Positions 52,950 to 64,000 of a stretch of DNA of 64,000 bases are shown in pieces. The stretch comes from Glandiceps talaboti. Its lineage: Eukaryota > Hemichordata > Enteropneusta > Spengelidae. The stretch lies in contig NC_135555.1 of assembly GCF_964340395.1 (NCBI RefSeq), forward strand, positions 7,707,431 through 7,771,430. Direction: 5' to 3'. Below the pieces are notes generated by a model. The model ran no database searches. It was given only the letters and a program-made list of their open reading frames with translations, and was not told the DNA's origin. How positions within the stretch are numbered: position 1 is the stretch's first letter; every line of letters starts with the position of its first letter. A program made the translations under genes and the position numbers.

Positions 52950-53449
52950 CAATTACTTACATGTTTGTGTATTTATGTAAATGAATTTAGTCAGGATGGT
53001 TCTAAATTGTGGACACATGAACAATACATTGTAGAAATGACTTGATTTGCACAATCTCTGGACCATGGGTAGGACTGTCTGGAGTGGTTTGGAAATGCCA
53101 TTTCATAGGACTGACTTGCAACCATTCTTTTATGTTTAAAAACATTGTATATTAATACTGGTTTGGTAACGCATATTAATAACTCTTAGAAGTTAGATAT
53201 AAGATACACATTATTATCTCAATGTGGCTCATATATATTACATCTTCAAACACAATCTCAGAGCAATCTAAGCGCATGACATTGACAATCTAAGTTGTTT
53301 ATATATTCTGTAGCGAAATATGCACATTACACATCGACAGTTCTGCAGGCCTGCAGGATGGCTTGGAGAATGTATCAGGGTTGCACGTGGATAAATAACT
53401 TACAGAAATTATATCTATGTGATCTCGATATTGAAAACGACCGTTTTAT

Positions 53450-54690
53450 TAGCACAACTGAACTGAGGTTCAGTAGTGCTATAGGGATCTCCCGGCGTGT
53501 GTGTGTGTGTGTGTGTGTGTGTAAACCACTGAACCGATTGCCATGATATTTGGTGGGTCCATTACCTTGGGTGTCTAGTTGGGAAATTGTCAAAATGATC
53601 GCATCACAGGTGTGTGATTTGGGTAAAAAAATGTGATTTTTGGTCAACAAACTTAAACTCAGAAACTACTGGGCAGATTGGTGCGAAATTCGGTGGGAAC
53701 ATTCTTAAGGGGGTGTAAAGTAAGATTTGTTCATGACATGATGATTCTATCAGTGATATGCAAATTAGGGCTACAAATGTGTCTTTTTTGGTTAAAAATC
53801 TATAATTCCAAAACTACTGAGCAGATTGGGCTGAACTTTAATGGGAATGCATCTAGGGATGTATGGACGAAGAAATATTAAGTATACAATGATTCCAAGA
53901 GTGATATGCAAATTAGGTGTAAAAATGTTCATTTTTGGTCAAAAACTTATATCTCAAAAGTACTTGGTCACCAAGTCTGAAACTTGGTGAGATGTTTCTG
54001 AAAGTGTTATTCTGCAGATTTTCTTCAAAACATTTTGACAAATTTGGCCCTAGCAACCATGACCACGCCCTTAGCAACAATCAAATGGCAGTATATGTTG
54101 GTAAAATAACATCATCTGGTAGGTAAATGAGTAAACATTCAAAAAAATGTATGCAAATACCCTAGCAACCATGACCACGCCCATAGCAACAGCCAAACGG
54201 TGGTTTATTTCACAAAGATGACAACTGGGATTAATAGACAATTGAATAAACATTCAAAAAATGTATGTAAATATGCCTAGCAAAAGACCACGCCCATAGC
54301 AACAGCCAAATGATCACATATATTGCAAAGATAACAACGGGGATTAATAGACAATTGAATAAACATTCAAAAAATGTATGTCAATATGCTTAGCAACAAG
54401 ACCATGCCCACAGCAACAGCCAAATGATCACGTATATTGCAAAGATAATATCAGGAATTCATACACAAGTGAACAAAAACATACAAAAATGTATGCAAAT
54501 ATATGTAACAACATGACCACGCCCATAGCAACAGCCAAATGATAGCATATATCGTAAAGATAGCAACATGGTTGGATAGGCAACTGGATAGTCATTCAAC
54601 AAATGAACACTTAATGTTAGCATGGACTACCATAGGGATAAACATTTTTAAAAACTGTACAGTTGTGCTACAACGCCATTGGCGGTATTT
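53450..54690 (+). mobile_element. Large repeat family R1, copy A (1.24 kb)
   Basis: Starts AGCACAACTGAACTGAGGTT and CAGTAGTGCTATAGGGATC, then a GT tract. Next come four diverged ~130-bp units (AACTACTGGGCAGATTGG type), then about five ~115-bp units with ACCACGCCCATAGCAACAGC. It ends CAGTTGTGCTACAACGCCAT plus TGGCGGTATTT. Short inverted ends AGCACAACTG/CAGTTGTGCT and a terminal CGCCATTGGCG hairpin. Confidence 0.75.
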
Positions 54691-54900
54691 TTTTATTTCA
54701 CATTACATTGTACTTTACTTTTGAGTGGGGGGGGGTGTTAAGGGTTGGTGTTAAATCGTCGAGCAGTATATCAATGCATGACCATATTTTCAGTACATAC
54801 ATTGTACTTTAATACTTCAGAAATGAAATATGGAATGTAAGATGGTATCGGGATGGTTTTTAAAAATTATGAACTCAAAGCTCGATATTGAGAACGCAAT

Positions 54901-54901
54901 A

Positions 54902-54935
<34 letters not shown>

Positions 54936-54957
54936 ATTGTCGTCGTCGTCGTCGTTT
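54901..54957 (+). repeat. GTT / GTC trinucleotide microsatellite
   Basis: About 12 GTT units followed by five GTC units. Confidence 0.95.
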
Positions 54958-55169
54958 TGGGGAATCATTGACAATGAACGAAATTGGCAGTAGGGGGGTC
55001 ATGCTGTTTTTAAAGTTGTGGATAGGGGGGTCATTGTGTTTTGGATTGTGTTGGAAGAAAAAAATCCTTTTTCTACAATGGCATATAGCCTTGTCTGAAA
55101 TGTGGTACATGTAAATATTTGTTCTTCTCCATGTTTCTTACATGAATTCTTTAATATTACTTATTAGTT

Positions 55170-55330
55170 CAAGCATAACTATAAATATACATATACATGT
55201 ATTACCTAGCTACCACACTAGTTACAGAACATGTCATGTAAATGCTTGGCTGTTTCACAATCAGTGCTTCATACACTTATATTGCACTTTGGGGCAAAAG
55301 TGAACTTGAAGGTTTGTAAAGCATGGATTG
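55170..55330. repeat. Left arm of a long-distance inverted repeat
   Basis: Matches 57235-57390 in reverse complement (e.g. AGTGCTTCATACACTTATAT, GCACTTTGGGGCAAAAGTGA). The span encloses the elements at 55333-57745. Confidence 0.75.
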
Positions 55331-55332
55331 AG

Positions 55333-55367
55333 GTTTGTTTTGTTCGGACACTCCGAACAAAACAAAC
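55333..55367. repeat. Perfect 16-bp-stem hairpin
   Basis: GTTTGTTTTGTTCGGA, loop CAC, then the exact complement. Confidence 0.9.
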
Positions 55368-55551
55368 GTCACAACACGATGAATAGAGGTAAATAAGGAC
55401 ATCTAGCCGCTTTCACCACATCGGATTTTAATCAGATTGATACACACAACGTATTTACCCTGTGTAGTCAATAATTATAATTATGATAGTGCTAACCCGG
55501 GATCTTGTAAAGTAGCTAGATGCAAGACAGTCAAACAGTCCACACTGAGTC

Positions 55552-55690
55552 TAGTCTATCTGCTAGACCTCGGATGTTCTTCCGATGACACACGACCGAA
55601 CATCGCTATCGAGGATGGAACATCGCCCTCACTGCGAACTTCGTTCGCTTATAGTATCGAAGGAAAGCCCGAACGTCTAGCAGCAAGACT
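55552..55690. mobile_element. 9-bp-duplication MITE, copy 3
   Basis: Starts TAGTCTATCTGCTAGAC, ends GCAGCAAGACT. The left flank CACTGAGTC matches CACCGAGTC after copy 4 at 57824, so copies 3 and 4 are probably parts of one partly duplicated insertion. Confidence 0.65.
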
Positions 55691-55694
55691 GTAA

Positions 55695-57745
55695 GGGGTA
55701 GACCATTCGATATCCTGGGGGGGGGGCTTGGAAGATTGGTGGAGAGTCATTATTTTTTTTTTTCACCTGCTTGCCTGAGAATTATTTTTTTTCTCTTTCG
55801 CCTATGCTGGCAACCTTTTTTTTCTTTGCTTCTTTGAGATATCCGGATTTTTTTTTACGTCAATGTTGAACACCTACATTTGTTGCCACAATTTTCTGTT
55901 TTGTTTTCGCATAGGGTAATATAGAGAGTAAAAAGATGCTGTTCTATCACACACAGATTTTATTTAGAAAACTACATATTTCATACATGTTTGATTTTCA
56001 ATTAAATAAACACCAGTTTTTATGCCATGGTATGATGACACACTGAAAATACAAATCGGAAACTTGATTGGTGAGCTCAGACATTCAGATAGACCGGTCA
56101 GTTTCTCCAGCTTGGGGGGATTGGGGGTGTCAGTGTTTTTTCCATTGGGCCAACAAAAAGTCACTGACCCCCATGAATAAAGTTTCATAACATCTGACAG
56201 TACGTTGTAGAGGGAAGAGCTTTGAGACTGGGACATGTCTATATGTGCGAGTGTGTGTGTGAATGGGGGGGGGGGTTCTCGGGGGTCTCCTCCTAGAAGT
56301 GATTTTTACTTCTAAAGGCAATGTTTAGGCTATTCACAATCACTTTCAGACAATAGTTTACAAACTTTACAAGACAGCTCTAACATGTAAAAAGCAACTA
56401 CGTGAGATTGGAACATTTTTTAAATAAAGTTTCATAGCATCTTGACAGTAAGAGGTGGAAGAAAGAACTTTGATTAGAAACTGGAACATGTCTACCTCTT
56501 ATGGGGGAAGGGGGTTCTAGAGGGTGTCCCTGGAGGATTTTAAAGCCAATTTTCAGGCTATTAACAGACACTTTCAGACAATAATTTGCAAGCTTTACAA
56601 GACAGCTCTAACAATTGTAAAAAAACAACTACACATGGTTGAAACATTTTTTAAATAAAGTTTCATAGCATCTTGACAGTAAGAGGTGGAGGGAAGAACT
56701 TTGATTTGAGGCTTGGACATGTCTACCTCTTATGGGGGGGGTCCTAGGGGGTCTCCCCTAGAAGCTTTTCAAGTTTTTTTTACCAATTTTGGTGAATCGT
56801 ATTGTTGGTTTAACGAATGAGTGGCCTCTGGGGTGATGGAGTCCAAGGGGTCCCCTCTGCCAAATCTGCAGTTTTTTGTTTCTATTTAGGCAAATTTTAG
56901 GTTATTCATAGCCTCTGAGATATATATTGCCAAGTATAGAAAAGCTAAAGTAAATATAACCTTTTTAAATAAGTTTTCCATGTTATAAAAGTGGGCCTGT
57001 AACATTAGTATAGGGGCATTGATAGTGCATGCATAGTAAATTTACTGATGTGTTAGAGCACTTTAGGAGGTCATACCTAGTGTACAATAGAAACTTGAAT
57101 TTGAGTTGTGGTGTCGATACATGTAGTGTCTGAAATAGGAAGTATATCATCCCTTCTGACAAATTCATACTGAAGAGACGAGAACAATTTAGATTAAGCT
57201 CTTTTATAAACTATCCAATAGTATGAAGGTTACCATTACAAAACCTTCAAGTTCACTTTTGCCCCAAAGTGCAGATAAGTGAAGCACTGATTGTGAAACA
57301 GCCAAACACTTACATGGCATGTTCTGTAACTAGTGTGGTAGCTAGGTAATACATGTATTATATGTATAATTTTATGTATAGTTAAGGTGTTTGAACCCTT
57401 ACATGAAGTAATATTTAAACCATTTATGAAAGAAACAGAGACAAGAACAAATATATATATGTACCACAGGTTAACGAAACTGACTGGTCCCTGACATGTG
57501 TTTGAAACTGTTTGTCATGATTTGACAAGTATCCTGGTTGGAGAGGTACGAGCAGGTTGAACAGTATACTCGAACCTGTGCATCATTTCCCTGCCAAGAT
57601 ATTTTTTTTTCTAGCAGCAGTGGTCCATCTTTTTTTTTCCATCACACACCCATACCCGGATTTTTTTTTCAAGCAAATCCACTTGGCATCTTTTTTTCCC
57701 CCGAAATCTTCCAAGCCCCTCCCAGGATATCAAATGGTCCACCCC
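55695..57745. mobile_element. 2.05-kb Harbinger-like element with TAA duplication
   Basis: The left end GGGGTAGACCATTCGATATC mirrors GATATCAAATGGTCCACCCC at the right, and the homology extends through a G-run and CTTGGAAGATT. Flanked by TAA (55692-55694, 57746-57748). Contains about three ~220-bp tandem units (56180-56760, AAGTTTCATAGCATCTTGAC). No transposase recognised. Confidence 0.75.
57235..57390. repeat. Right arm of the inverted repeat with 55170-55330
   Basis: TCACTTTTGCCCCAAAGTGC and GTGAAGCACTGATTGTGAAA, the complement of the left arm. Confidence 0.75.
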
Positions 57746-57748
57746 TAA

Positions 57749-57824
57749 TCGGGCAAGCCCTCACTGTGAACTTCGTTCGCTTATAGTATCGAAGGAAAGC
57801 CCGAACGTCTAGCAGCAAGACTAC
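57749..57824. mobile_element. 9-bp-duplication MITE, copy 4 (right half only)
   Basis: Carries AACTTCGTTCGCTTATAGTA and the right end GCAGCAAGACTA; the left half is missing. Confidence 0.65.
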
Positions 57825-57859
57825 ACCGAGTCATGATAAAAAAATAGCTGTCATGTGAA

Positions 57860-58036
57860 TATTATATATAGGGGGGGGGGGCATCATGTTTTAGAATTAA
57901 ATGATAGGGGGTCAGCCTGTTTTTGGTTTTACAGATGGGGGGGGGGGGGTGGTCAGTGACTTTTTGTCGGCCCAATTTAAGAATCCACCGCCCCCCCCCC
58001 CCCCCAGGCAGAAGAAACTGACCGGTCCTTAGCTCT
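57860..58036. repeat. G-rich element end, inverted relative to 56086-56170
   Basis: GTCAGTGACTTTTTGTCGGC, a poly-C run, then AGAAACTGACCGGTCCTTA are the complement of GACCGGTCAGTTTCTCC and CCAACAAAAAGTCACTGAC at 56092-56166. Confidence 0.55.
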
Positions 58037-58039
58037 GGA

Positions 58040-59090
58040 TATATGTGCTGTGACTGAGGATCGACACACCCAGAGAGAAGACCGGCGTGTCGAACCTCGT
58101 AGTATTTCAGACGATATAGAGATGAATCTCCGGAGTTAGACTAGACTAAAGGTCATGCCAAGAGTAGTGGGTCAGAAGTCACAATTTACGCATAATTTAT
58201 AAGCATTCACCATTCACATAACAATAATTCACCAATAACTCAATATTCAGCAATATTCACCACTCATGCGTAAAAAGATAAACCCTGAGTGGTTTAACGC
58301 GTCCCAGCGCAGCGTGATCTAGTTTAGTATATATAGTGAGTGGTCTAATAATAATATAAAGGTTGAGTGGAGGTGATGGTAGTAACGGAAGTTAACTAGA
58401 CTTTGCACTCCAAGTATATGTTAACACATGTAGAGCGCCATTTTACGTATTCAACCGTCTGATCGCATGCAAATTTGAACGAGTGTCCATTTCATGTATG
58501 TGTCATTTAATTTGGACAAGGATATATACCCAACGCTGATGGTGTTTACAAGACTTGAAATGTGATAATCGACCAATCTGGGGATAACATTCGACTCTAT
58601 AGTATTAGGTATTTTATTACGGAGTGTCTCGTGACCGGCGCCTGTCAGCAGACTCGGCCGCAGTGCAGTGGACGTGCTGGTGACAGGTACGGGATTTTAC
58701 GGAATCAATTTGATGTGTATTGAAAAACGCGCTCAGCAGACTCGGCCAAAAAACCGGTCAGATCATATCATGGAGGTCTTCCTACGCTATCATAAGAGAT
58801 TACATTGTAAAAGTTACTTCGATCTTTGTCTTCATCATGTACATCGTCGTTCTCAAACTTCAAGTTGAATGTTGTAATTATTGAGTAAGGGGTGGGGTTT
58901 TAGCGACGACAATATTGTACTACAAGGAATATTATTAATTAAGATGTAAAAACGTTCCATATTCTTTTTCATTGTAAAATAATAGTTACCACTATGGGTA
59001 TTTACTAGTATAGCCCAGTTTCTGACGACCGTGTTCCGATTTTAGACTTACGTTATCTTCACTACTGTTTTGTATTTCTAGTACTACCCT
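58040..59090. other. CpG-containing stretch without a supported gene
   Basis: Slightly richer in CG dinucleotides than the rest of the flank. No exon with paired splice sites seen. Confidence 0.4.
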
Positions 59091-59099
59091 GCCCATTTA

Positions 59100-59620
59100 A
59101 CTGATTTTGCCCTGCTATGCGCTCGAACTACAATCGTAGATTCACGCCGTTTTCGGCCACCTTTTGCGCTACAGCTCCAAGCACATGCTGGTGCTCAAGA
59201 AGAGTAATAAAATGAGAGATTTTGACGAAAAAAAAGCAGTTTTAGAGCGAGATCTCTTACATGTAATAATCACACAATGGTAAAATGTTTGTAGCAAGTG
59301 CAACGTGACCCCGCCCCATCGCCTACCCTCATACTCATATTCATATCATACAAAATAACTCAGATATCATACAAATAATGGCCGTGGTGATACAACAAGC
59401 AAAAATACGGCTGTTGGTGAAAAATACACCTGTGTATCTGCAGGGCTCTCGACCAATCAGAATGCGAGATTGGTGACAGGTGACGTATAAATATGAAATA
59501 TGTACAACGTTGAAATATTTGAACCCATAAAAAATCACACGACATTGTAATTTGCACACGCTAATATATCTTTTCAATTTGTCGACTAGGGAAAGTGGTG
59601 ACCAAATTGGAGCTAAATAT
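59100..59620 (+). repeat. Dispersed repeat family, copy 2
   Basis: Same ordered blocks as 50280-51060, including TTTTGACGAAAAAAAAGCAG and ATCACACGACATTGTA. Confidence 0.6.
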
Positions 59621-60612
59621 GCAGTATTACATGGTCTGGTAAAATATCATCAAAAACATATGTATAATAATGATGATGTAATTTGTACAAAGATATACAG
59701 AATTTCTCTCCTGTTACATGTTGCACGAAATATTTTTACAGAAAACCCGCGCCATGACCACTAGCCGACACGTTTCACTCACACTCACAGGCACATGTTT
59801 CCCAGAGATATCTCACGGTGGGTGGACTTGCGCGATCACAGAAACAAGTGTCATTTTACCCATTTCATATATAATTGGCTAAACACGTCAATATTATCGA
59901 CATTATCAACATTTTATTTATTCTGATAGAAACATTCTGATAAGTTTGATAGAAAAAATATTGCAATAACGCCCAGAATTTAGAAAGACCCTGTCAATCA
60001 ATCAACACAATGATGGGGGTTCAGTGTGACAACTCAGACAGGAAATGTGTGCTATCGCTGGGTTTCAAAAACCATTTTATTTGGCATATTTGGCCATAGA
60101 TGACTGTGGTAGATGCTTCACTAGTTGCGAGTTGTATAGTGGGAAACTGGGCCTTGTCAATACAAAACTAGACCTCTGTCCCTGACGTACCAAACTGCTG
60201 TCTTGAGTTATCCTTTAGTCTGAAATAAAAGTGACGGTTAGTCTGAAACGTACTTGCTGTGTGTTCTACTCGTGTAATTTATTGGGGTGCGAGACGTTAA
60301 CCTTGCTGCAATCCCCGATCGCTCCATACTTACTGAACAGATATTACGTGGACTTGGACTCACGGGGCTATTTGCTGGTGGAACGGGGATTCGAATAAGT
60401 TCTCACGGTAGACAAATAGCACACACGGGGCTCGAGTGTGACAATTGTTTGTCTTTACATTTCCTGATAGTTGTATATTATTGTTATCATGCTAGCAGTC
60501 GTGCTACGATCAAAATCTTGACTATCAGAGTAAAATGAATTTTGCCACTTTTATTACTATTACTGCATATTACTGTTGTAGGTGCTAAAATGTTCAACCA
60601 ATTCAACATTTT

Positions 60613-60672
60613 TAGCACAACTGAACTTGTTCAGTAGTGCTATAGGGATCGCCCGGCGTCTGTCTGTCTGTC

Positions 60673-60713
<41 letters not shown>

Positions 60714-62042
60714 ATGTGTGTGTGTGTGTGTGTAAACAACTTAAAGTCAAAAACCGCTGAACCGATTGCCACGATATTTGGTGGGTCCATTACTTTGGGT
60801 GTCTAGTTGGGAAATTGTTCAAATCAAAATGATCGCATCACAGGTGTGTGATTTGGGTCAAAAAATGTGATTTTTGGTCAAAAAACTTAAACTCAGGAAC
60901 TACTGGGCAGATTGGTGCGAAATTTGGTGGGAACATTCTTAAGGGGGTGTAAAGTAAGATTTGTTCATGACGGGATGATTCCATCAGTGATATGCAAATT
61001 AGGGCTAAAAATGTGTCTTTTTGGTTAAAAATCTATAATTCTAAAACTACTGAGCAGATTGGGCTGAAATTTAATGGGAATGTATCTAGGGATGTATGGA
61101 CGAAGAAATATTTAAGCATACCATGATTCCATGAGTGATATGCAAATTAGGTGTACAAATGTTCATTTTTGGTCAAAAACTTATATCTCAAAAAGTACTT
61201 GGTCAATTAGTCTGAAACTTGGCGAGATGTTTCTGAAACTGTTATTCTGCAGATTTTCTTAAAAACATTTTGACAAAATTGGCCCTAGCGACCATGACCA
61301 CGCCCTTTAGCAACAACCAAATGGCAGTATATTTTGGTCAAATAACAACATCATCTGGTAAGCAAGTGAGTAAACATTCAAAAAATGTATGCAAATACCC
61401 TAGCAACCATGACCACGCCCATAGCAACAGCCAAACAGTGGTGTATTTCACAAAGATAACAACAGGGTTTAATAGATAATTGAATAAACATCCAAAAAAT
61501 GTATGTAAGTTTGCATAGCAACAAGACCACGCCCATAACAACAGCCAAATAATCACGTATATTGCAAAGATAACAACAGGAATAGAAAGACAGATGAATA
61601 AACATTCAAAAAATGTATGCAAATACCCTAGTAACCATGACCACGCCCATAGCAACAGCCAAACGGTGGTGTATTTCACAAAGATAACAACAGGGTTTAA
61701 TAGACAATTGAATAAACATTTAAAAAATGTATGTAAATTTTCCTAGCAACAAGACCACGCCCATAGCAACAGCCAAATGATCACGTATATTGCAAAGACA
61801 ATATCAGGAATTCATACACAAGTGAACAAAAACATACACAAATGTATGCAAATATATCTAACAACATGACCACGCCCATAGCAACAGCCAAATTATAGCA
61901 TTTATCGTAAAGATAGCAACATGGTTGGATAGGCAACTGGATAGTTATTCAGCAAATAAACACCTATTGTTAGCATAGACTAGCATATGGATAAACATTT
62001 TTAAAAACTACAGTTGTGCTACAACGCCATTGGCGGTATTTT
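60613..62042 (+). mobile_element. Large repeat family R1, copy B (1.43 kb)
   Basis: Near-identical in layout to 53450-54690 but with about six ~115-bp subrepeats and a TCTG/GT tract (60657-60735). Ends CAGTTGTGCTACAACGCCAT plus TGGCGGTATT. Confidence 0.8.
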
Positions 62043-62139
62043 AAAAATTTCTCTCCAGGGGAAGTTGTTCCTCACAACTATAAGTACAAGTTGGGAGAAA
62101 GAGAATGAGCTGCCAAACAAATTTTTTTGAGTAATAATA

Positions 62140-62240
62140 TTTGTACACCGGCGTGGGCGTTACTTGTCAAGCGACAGTGACTAATCGGGCGATCAGCCAA
62201 TCAGGTGTTCGCAAACTTCCCGCTTCAAAATCCAGGGAGC
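62140..62240 (+). promoter_or_regulatory. Candidate promoter upstream of the 62798 exon
   Basis: A GC-richer patch between AT-rich repeats contains CGTGGGCG (EGR/SP-like), CCAATCAG (CCAAT box) and TTCCCGC followed directly by TTCAAA (E2F-like plus a possible CHR). This grouping resembles promoters of proliferation genes. It is motif evidence only. Confidence 0.3.
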
Positions 62241-62797
62241 TGAGAATATGAGAAATACCATCCGGGTAATGAAAAGTCCATACCCAGAGTGAATTAGACA
62301 GACATGGTAATGAAAAGTCAACATCCGGAGTATATTAGACAGACATTGACTGCGCAATAGACTCCAACAGGAAGATGTTTGTAATTAAAAGTATTGAGTT
62401 TGTTATCAACCAGAAAGAGCGTTTTATTGTGTATCGAAAACAGTTGCTCGTCATTCCCCTGACTGAAATGGGTCATATCATTTTTGTGGGAATGATACCA
62501 CATAATATTTTTTTTTTTTTGTGTAAGGAAACTGTTGCAAGCCATTGCTGCATTTCAATAAAGAAATATGTATTTCATTTAAATACGATGATTGTGCTTA
62601 TTTCATTTAAGAACATGGAGAGTATCCAACTTCATAGATGTATGTCTTCTAACTCCAATGTAAAAAATATCCTCTATAGGGCTACCTTGATTCATTCTAG
62701 GGTAGATTCTAAGAGCTACAAATACTGACCCTTTCTCACTTTTATCACTTTATTTATTGCAGTGTCTACTTAAGTTATAAACCGTGACTGTTTACAG

Positions 62798-63145
62798 GCA
62801 TGTCGTTATGCCAAAAACCATACTCATTCGAGGACTTTGAGCAGCACAAGAAACCTGTGCCTTCTCATGAAGAAGGATGGTCACTAGTGATAGCACAACT
62901 TAAGGGGAAGAAATACTTAGTCCATGTTAAGGATGAGTGTGTTCCTGTTAAATCACCAAACTGTAGTATGGGTAAAGTACAAGCTAAATGTGTCGGCTGT
63001 GAGAGTGATATTTCCTCCGTCAAGGCAATTGCAGGTCACTTCAACAGTGAATGTGCCAATCAAGGTTATAGCAAACAGAACCTGTTTAAGCAGTACATAA
63101 ATAGTGGTATGGTGGCAGAAAAAATTATTTGGCCAGCGAGAGAGG
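62798..63145 (+). CDS. Candidate exon of an unidentified gene running off the right edge
   Basis: A 348-bp stretch is bounded by a good acceptor (TTTACAG at 62791-62797) and a consensus donor (GTGAGT at 63146). It contains an ATG at 62800 and an open frame of 115 codons (start MSLCQKPYSFEDFEQHKK). The protein is Lys-rich and has a Cys/His cluster, C-V-G-C followed by H-F-N-S-E-C, which could bind zinc. The frame would continue into an exon beyond 64000 or within the following repeats. Composition and clean splice sites argue for a real exon. I do not recognise the family; it could also be the host-like domain of a transposon. Confidence 0.5.
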
Positions 63146-63320
63146 GTGAGTTATAATAAAAGTCAATTTACTAATATACAGTAACAATGCTTAGAACAAA
63201 ATACAGAGAGAGCAAGAAATGAGATCTTAGTTATCAGATGCAATGCATGACTGTTTTAGAGATATTTATTATGTGTTGCCCAATTCACTGAATCTTTCAA
63301 CTATTTCATTATTGCTTTTT

Positions 63321-64000
63321 AGTACAACGGAACTGATAAGGTTCAGTACATGTAGTGCTATAGGTGTGGTGTGGTGTGGTGTGTGTGTGTGTGTGTGTGG
63401 ATGACTTAAACTCAACAACCACTGGACTTATTGCCTTGGTATTTGATGGGGATATTATTGCATGATAGATGTGTGATCTAGGTCCAAAAATGTGATTTTT
63501 GGTCAAAAAGCTTAACTCAAAACTACTGGGCAGTTCGGTCTGAGGTTTGGAGGGAATGTTCTCATGGGTGTTTACATTAAGAATTGTTCATGACATGATG
63601 ATCCCATCATTACTGATATGCAAATTAGATCTAGAAATGTGTCTTTTTGGTCAAAAATCTATAAATCCAAAACAACTGAGCAGATTGGGCTGAAATTTAA
63701 TGGGGATGTGTAGATGAAAGTGTATTCACAAAATGATGATCCCATTGGCAATATGCAAATTAGTTCTAAGAATCATGGTCAAAATCTTATATCTTGAAAC
63801 TATGGTGAATGGGACTGAAACTTGTTAGGGGTGTTTCTGGAGGTGTTATTCGGCAGTTACTGATGTAAACATTTTGTCACAACTGGCCCTAGCAACCATG
63901 CCCATGCCCATAGCAACAGTAAAATTATGATGCATATTACAAAGATAGCAGGGTTGGGTAGGTTAGTGAAAATTCTTTTTTAAAAGTATGCAAATAGCCT
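63321..64000 (+). mobile_element. Large repeat family R1, copy C (diverged, runs off the edge)
   Basis: Starts AGTACAACGGAACTGATAAG and GTGCTATAGG, followed by a GT tract and diverged versions of the same ~130-bp units. It reaches the first GCCCATAGCAACAG subrepeat near 63905. Confidence 0.7.

Noticed and set aside
60190-60450. Possible LTR end and primer-binding-site-like sequence (ATTGGGGTGCGAG)
   Set aside because: No second LTR, no TG...CA ends and no retroviral-type ORF seen.

Overview
The window is nuclear DNA of an invertebrate animal. The coding sequence is split into short exons with GT-AG introns of roughly 0.1-2.5 kb. The base composition is AT-rich, and the introns and flanks are full of MITEs, minisatellites and microsatellites. 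Two genes are recognisable metazoan orthologues, CDK10 and NDUFS3. The phylum cannot be fixed from the sequence; the repeat style suggests a marine invertebrate.

Layout. (1) About 4889-32531, plus strand: the 3' part of a large multi-exon gene. I could join 24 exons by splice sites and codon phase into one open frame of 1193 residues ending at a stop. It looks like an alpha-helical HEAT/ARM-type protein with a Ser-rich middle and an acidic tail. I do not recognise the family. The upstream exons lie outside the window or were not found in 1-4888. (2) 32532-38460: probable 3' UTR or flank with tandem arrays, converging on the next gene. (3) 38663-44766, minus strand: a complete 10-exon CDK10-like kinase. 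(4) 44953-48403, plus strand: a complete 6-exon NDUFS3 (complex I 30-kDa subunit). Its start codon lies 186 bp from that of CDK10, so the two genes share a divergent promoter. (5) 48404-62130: a gene-poor block of nested transposon remnants. (6) 62140-63145: a candidate promoter and one coding-like exon of an unidentified gene running off the right edge.

The most unusual signal is a pattern across all three resolved genes. Tandem duplications repeatedly straddle exon-intron junctions. Exon 3' ends with their 5' splice sites, or exon 5' starts with their 3' splice sites, are duplicated in tandem next to the real junction. In two places this has grown into long arrays: about 38 copies of an exon end plus GTGAGT donor (24590-26327), and about 19 copies of another exon end plus GTTAGT donor (28198-29575). 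Milder forms occur at several other exons of the large gene, at NDUFS3 exon 3 and at CDK10 exon 6, and a hexamer array abuts the CDK10 exon 3 donor.

The mobile elements are mostly non-autonomous DNA transposons with visible target-site duplications: TTAA elements, TAA (Harbinger-like) elements with G-rich ends, and elements with 9-bp duplications (Mutator-like). There is also a large repeat family with internal ~115-bp subrepeats (three copies). No bacterial-type operons, CRISPR arrays, rRNA or tRNA genes were seen.
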